Shown piece by piece: positions 61,825 through 64,000 of a DNA stretch of 64,000 nucleotides. Positions within the stretch are counted from its first letter, which is position 1; every line of letters begins with the position of its first letter. This DNA comes from an uncultured Eubacteriales bacterium (GTDB taxonomy: Bacteria; Bacillota; Clostridia; Oscillospirales; Oscillospiraceae). The DNA is taken from positions 8,438-72,437 of the forward strand of contig URDK01000002.1 of assembly GCA_900546485.1 (NCBI GenBank), written 5' to 3'. The notes under the pieces were generated by a model. The model saw only the letters and a program-made list of their open reading frames with translations. It searched no databases and was not told the DNA's origin. The position numbers and the translations under genes are program-made.

Positions 61825-62984
61825 TTGTTTTTAACCTCCTTAACCGAGTCTACAAAGCTTTCGATCCTAGTTGTAAGCGGCGCCATAGATTCTCTGGAAT
61901 ACTCATACGAGGATTCGATTTTCACAAGGGGAACCTTCATCTCATCCAGCCATTTTGCAAGGCAAGCGAATTCCATGTTGTATATTTCATCGAATACCAG
62001 CTGATAGGAAACGACGCCGTCTACGCGGTAGTCGCTTATGAGCTGCTTTGTATAATCGAACCTTGTCTTCCACGACGGCTGGAAAATGTTTACCGGGGGT
62101 TTCTCCAGATAACGTGATTTTGCAAAAGCAAGGAGGAGGTCATCCGCCTCTACATCCACATCCCATTTGAAGGGACGTATGCCCTCGTCAAGGAACTCGG
62201 TGACAAACACTGCACCGGATTCCTCAAAGACACGCGGGACGGTGTAGTCGCCGATAGCGACTGCATGGCCGAACAGCAGGAGCCGGGGGGCGTTGGGAGC
62301 AAACTTTCCGGGGGCGTCCTTAAGTTCCTCATAGAGCTCATCAAGCTTTTGTATCATAAGCTTTGGCTCTATCATGTAGGAATGGTGGACGAGCTTTATG
62401 AATTCCAGCTCTCCTATGGGGGGATTGTCCTTTTTCCTGAGCGCGTCGATCTTGCGCAGGCCGGCGTTTATCCGGTTGGTGTCAGACATATATTCGCGGG
62501 CCTTTGTCATATCCACCTTGTTTCCGGTCACTTCTTCAATTTTGGCCACCATTTCTTTGAGGCCATCGTAATAGTATTCAAATGCGAAATCGCGGTCCCA
62601 GTCCACAGGAACTCCTACCTTTGCGACAGGCAGGCCCCAGGCCTCGAGCAATTCAGTGATTCTGCCGGTATGGCACTCATTCTGATGCGTGATTATCAAA
62701 TCCGAGATAGGAGTGACCGGATCCATGCCCATCTTATAGAACCCGGCCATGGAGCGCGCCAGCGGATTCATGAACCTGAGCATGTCGTCCAGGATGACTT
62801 CGGTTGGTTCGGGTTCACCTCCGCGGCACATGAGATAAGGTTCGGCACCAGCAGCTCTTATTATCTCGTCAGGAATAAAGCTGCTGGTGTACTGAATCAC
62901 CTTGCGGCCTTCTTCCTTAGCCTTTTTGAGCTGATTGGTCCTGTCTGCAGCCAGTCTTTCAATCTCCTGCAAAACTTTGCTCAT
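61821..62984 (-). CDS. 2-hydroxyacyl-CoA dehydratase / benzoyl-CoA-reductase-family subunit B
   Basis: A 387-residue partner subunit. Y-T-S-S-F-I-P-D-E-I-I-R-A-A-G-A-E-P near the start is the family hallmark, followed by I-I-T-H-Q-N-E-C-H-T-G and a C-terminal K-I-E-S-S-Y-E-Y-S. AGGAGG precedes ATG at 62984. Few cysteines are present, as usual for the second subunit. Together with subunit A and the activator at 63043 it makes a complete system. Confidence 0.82.
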   Translation of the reverse strand: MSKVLQEIERLAADRTNQLKKAKEEGRKVIQYTSSFIPDEIIRAAGAEPYLMCRGGEPEPTEVILDDMLRFMNPLARSMAGFYKMGMDPVTPISDLIITHQNECHTGRITELLEAWGLPVAKVGVPVDWDRDFAFEYYYDGLKEMVAKIEEVTGNKVDMTKAREYMSDTNRINAGLRKIDALRKKDNPPIGELEFIKLVHHSYMIEPKLMIQKLDELYEELKDAPGKFAPNAPRLLLFGHAVAIGDYTVPRVFEESGAVFVTEFLDEGIRPFKWDVDVEADDLLLAFAKSRYLEKPPVNIFQPSWKTRFDYTKQLISDYRVDGVVSYQLVFDEIYNMEFACLAKWLDEMKVPLVKIESSYEYSRESMAPLTTRIESFVDSVKEVKNK

Positions 62985-63042
62985 AGAGAACGGCCTCCTT
63001 TTGTTCCTTGTATTTACATGCTTTTACTTCTGAATAAAGCTC

Positions 63043-63837
63043 TCACTTTTTGTACTCATTTACGGCGGTTATCGCCGCCCCTAAGGCTGCGGTTGACTGA
63101 GGGTTTACCGACGGCGTGACCGGCTTGCCAAGCAGCTGTTCAAATATTCCGGCTATGCTGCGGTTATTTGCCACGCCTCCGGAAAATACAATTTGGGAGT
63201 TGAACGGGATCCTTCCGGAGCGGCCCATGCCAACAATACGCCGGGCTATCGCCCATCCAACGCCAGCAATTATATTTTCCTTTTTCTGGCCTTCAGACAG
63301 ATGCGATATGATCTCGGACTCGGCAAATATGGTACACATGCTGCTGATCTGGCTTGGAGCGTCGGCAGCGGCTATCATGTCGCTGAGCTCATCCATCTCC
63401 ACACCCATCAGGCGGTTTGTAAGAACTTCAAAAAAGCGGCCGGTGCCGGCGGCACATTTGTCGTTCATTTCAAACTTGACAACCATTCCGTGGTCAACTT
63501 CAATAACCTTGCTGTCCTGACCGCCTATGTCTATTATGGTTTTTACGTCGGGATAAAGCTCCGCCGTACCAATACCGTGCGCTATTATTTCTGTTATCGC
63601 CTTGTCAGCGCACAAAAACGCCTTTCGTCCGTAGCCCGTAGAAACAATTCCGCAGAGATCGTTCCTGGATGCGCCGATTTTTTGCAGGGAGGCATTAAGA
63701 ACCCGCTCTCCACTTTCGTTTCGGTCGGCAAGAGTGTAGTCTCGGTGGAATACGAGCTGTTCTTTGTTTTCGTTCAAAATCACACATTTGCTTGTGGTTG
63801 AACCTATATCTACGCCGGCGAACAGTATTGAAGACAC
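63043..63837 (-). CDS. ATPase activator of the dehydratase (HgdC/BadF family)
   Basis: A 264-residue ASKHA ATPase: G-V-D-I-G-S-T-T-S-K-C, D-I-G-G-Q-D-S-K-V, N-D-K-C-A-A-G-T-G-R-F and S-S-M-C-T-I-F, the cysteines of the shared 4Fe-4S cluster. GTG at 63837 is the start, with AAAGGG just upstream. First gene of the set, 58 bases before subunit B. Paralogous to the activator at 38346. Confidence 0.9.
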   Translation of the reverse strand: MSSILFAGVDIGSTTSKCVILNENKEQLVFHRDYTLADRNESGERVLNASLQKIGASRNDLCGIVSTGYGRKAFLCADKAITEIIAHGIGTAELYPDVKTIIDIGGQDSKVIEVDHGMVVKFEMNDKCAAGTGRFFEVLTNRLMGVEMDELSDMIAAADAPSQISSMCTIFAESEIISHLSEGQKKENIIAGVGWAIARRIVGMGRSGRIPFNSQIVFSGGVANNRSIAGIFEQLLGKPVTPSVNPQSTAALGAAITAVNEYKK

Positions 63838-63979
63838 GCCCTTTCGTTACTGCGTTTTGTTGTAACTGAATCTTAATTCAAAGGTTTTGCTTTGTAAATA
63901 ACGCACTTTTTTAAGATTAACTCACAAAAATGAAAGCGGTAGTGGAAGTAAGCACGCAATGTACAATGAAAAGAAGCTC

Positions 63980-64000
63980 GCCAATGCTTTAAGCATTGGC
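63980..64000. terminator. Palindrome at the right edge, possibly a terminator
   Basis: GCCAATGCT and AGCATTGGC flank TTA at the last 21 bases. It is cut by the window edge, so any T run is not visible. Bases 63838-63979 hold no gene and presumably the promoter of the dehydratase set. Confidence 0.4.

Overview
The window looks like a chromosome segment of a GC-rich anaerobic gut Firmicute, most likely an Oscillospirales/Clostridia member. This is inferred from the gene content (selenocysteine machinery, glycine/betaine-reductase genes, 2-hydroxyacyl-CoA-dehydratase-type enzymes, an S-layer-homology fragment, relaxase and RepA/ParB remnants of Firmicute conjugative elements) and from strong AGGAGG ribosome binding sites. 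No rRNA or CRISPR array is present.

Layout. 1-2000: end of an S-layer-type protein, then gene debris including a broken serine recombinase. 2011-9969: a maltodextrin/starch operon (LacI regulator, cytoplasmic GH13 enzyme, ABC solute-binding lipoprotein, two permeases, and a secreted AT-richer GH13 amylase). 10117-13335: a decayed integrative element (relaxase, RepA/DUF6017, ParB and a DUF4238-type gene, all frameshifted or internally deleted) next to the 3' half of a tRNA-Ala gene. 13356-15332: a lipoprotein, a second recombinase fragment and a gene-poor stretch.

15356-52238 is a large selenium-centred region. On the minus strand lie the Se-carrier-like genes (DUF3343, TusA-like, YedE), selB, selA, tRNA-Sec, selD (itself a selenoprotein), a SclA-like cysteine desulfurase, and the reductase operon trxB-trxA-grdA-grdC-grdD. 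A separate substrate-specific protein B pair with its own promoter (grdE/grdI-type then grdB/grdH-type) and two paralogous TetR-type regulators follow. On the plus strand are a BCCT (betaine/carnitine/choline) transporter and two DUF3841 genes. A minus-strand glycosyltransferase + metallo-beta-lactamase pair diverges from a long plus-strand operon: double-cubane-type reductase and its ATPase activator, YedF, DUF3343, a second SclA-like desulfurase, two VTT/TVP38 membrane proteins, two selenodomain-associated transferases, an APH-type kinase fold, a CCG-type Fe-S protein, a YnjBCD-like ABC importer, two exported rhodanese lipoproteins and a frameshifted VTT-like gene.

A 12-bp palindrome, TAATCGCGATTA, recurs exactly or nearly so at six or seven promoters in this region (tRNA-Sec/selAB, trxB/grd, grdE/grdB, tetR2, BCCT, GT/MBL, double-cubane operon), always overlapping or next to a near-consensus sigma-70 promoter. 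I infer one regulon that couples Sec synthesis, betaine-type reductase, betaine uptake and an uncharacterised Se-associated operon, probably controlled by one or both TetR proteins. This is the most likely new system in the window.

53015-64000: a minus-strand operon of an OYE/dienoyl-CoA-reductase-like flavoenzyme, two paralogous short-chain dehydrogenases and an MFS transporter, divergent from a PucR-type activator; then a minus-strand 2-hydroxyacyl-CoA-dehydratase/benzoyl-CoA-reductase-type system (activator plus two subunits) of unknown substrate.
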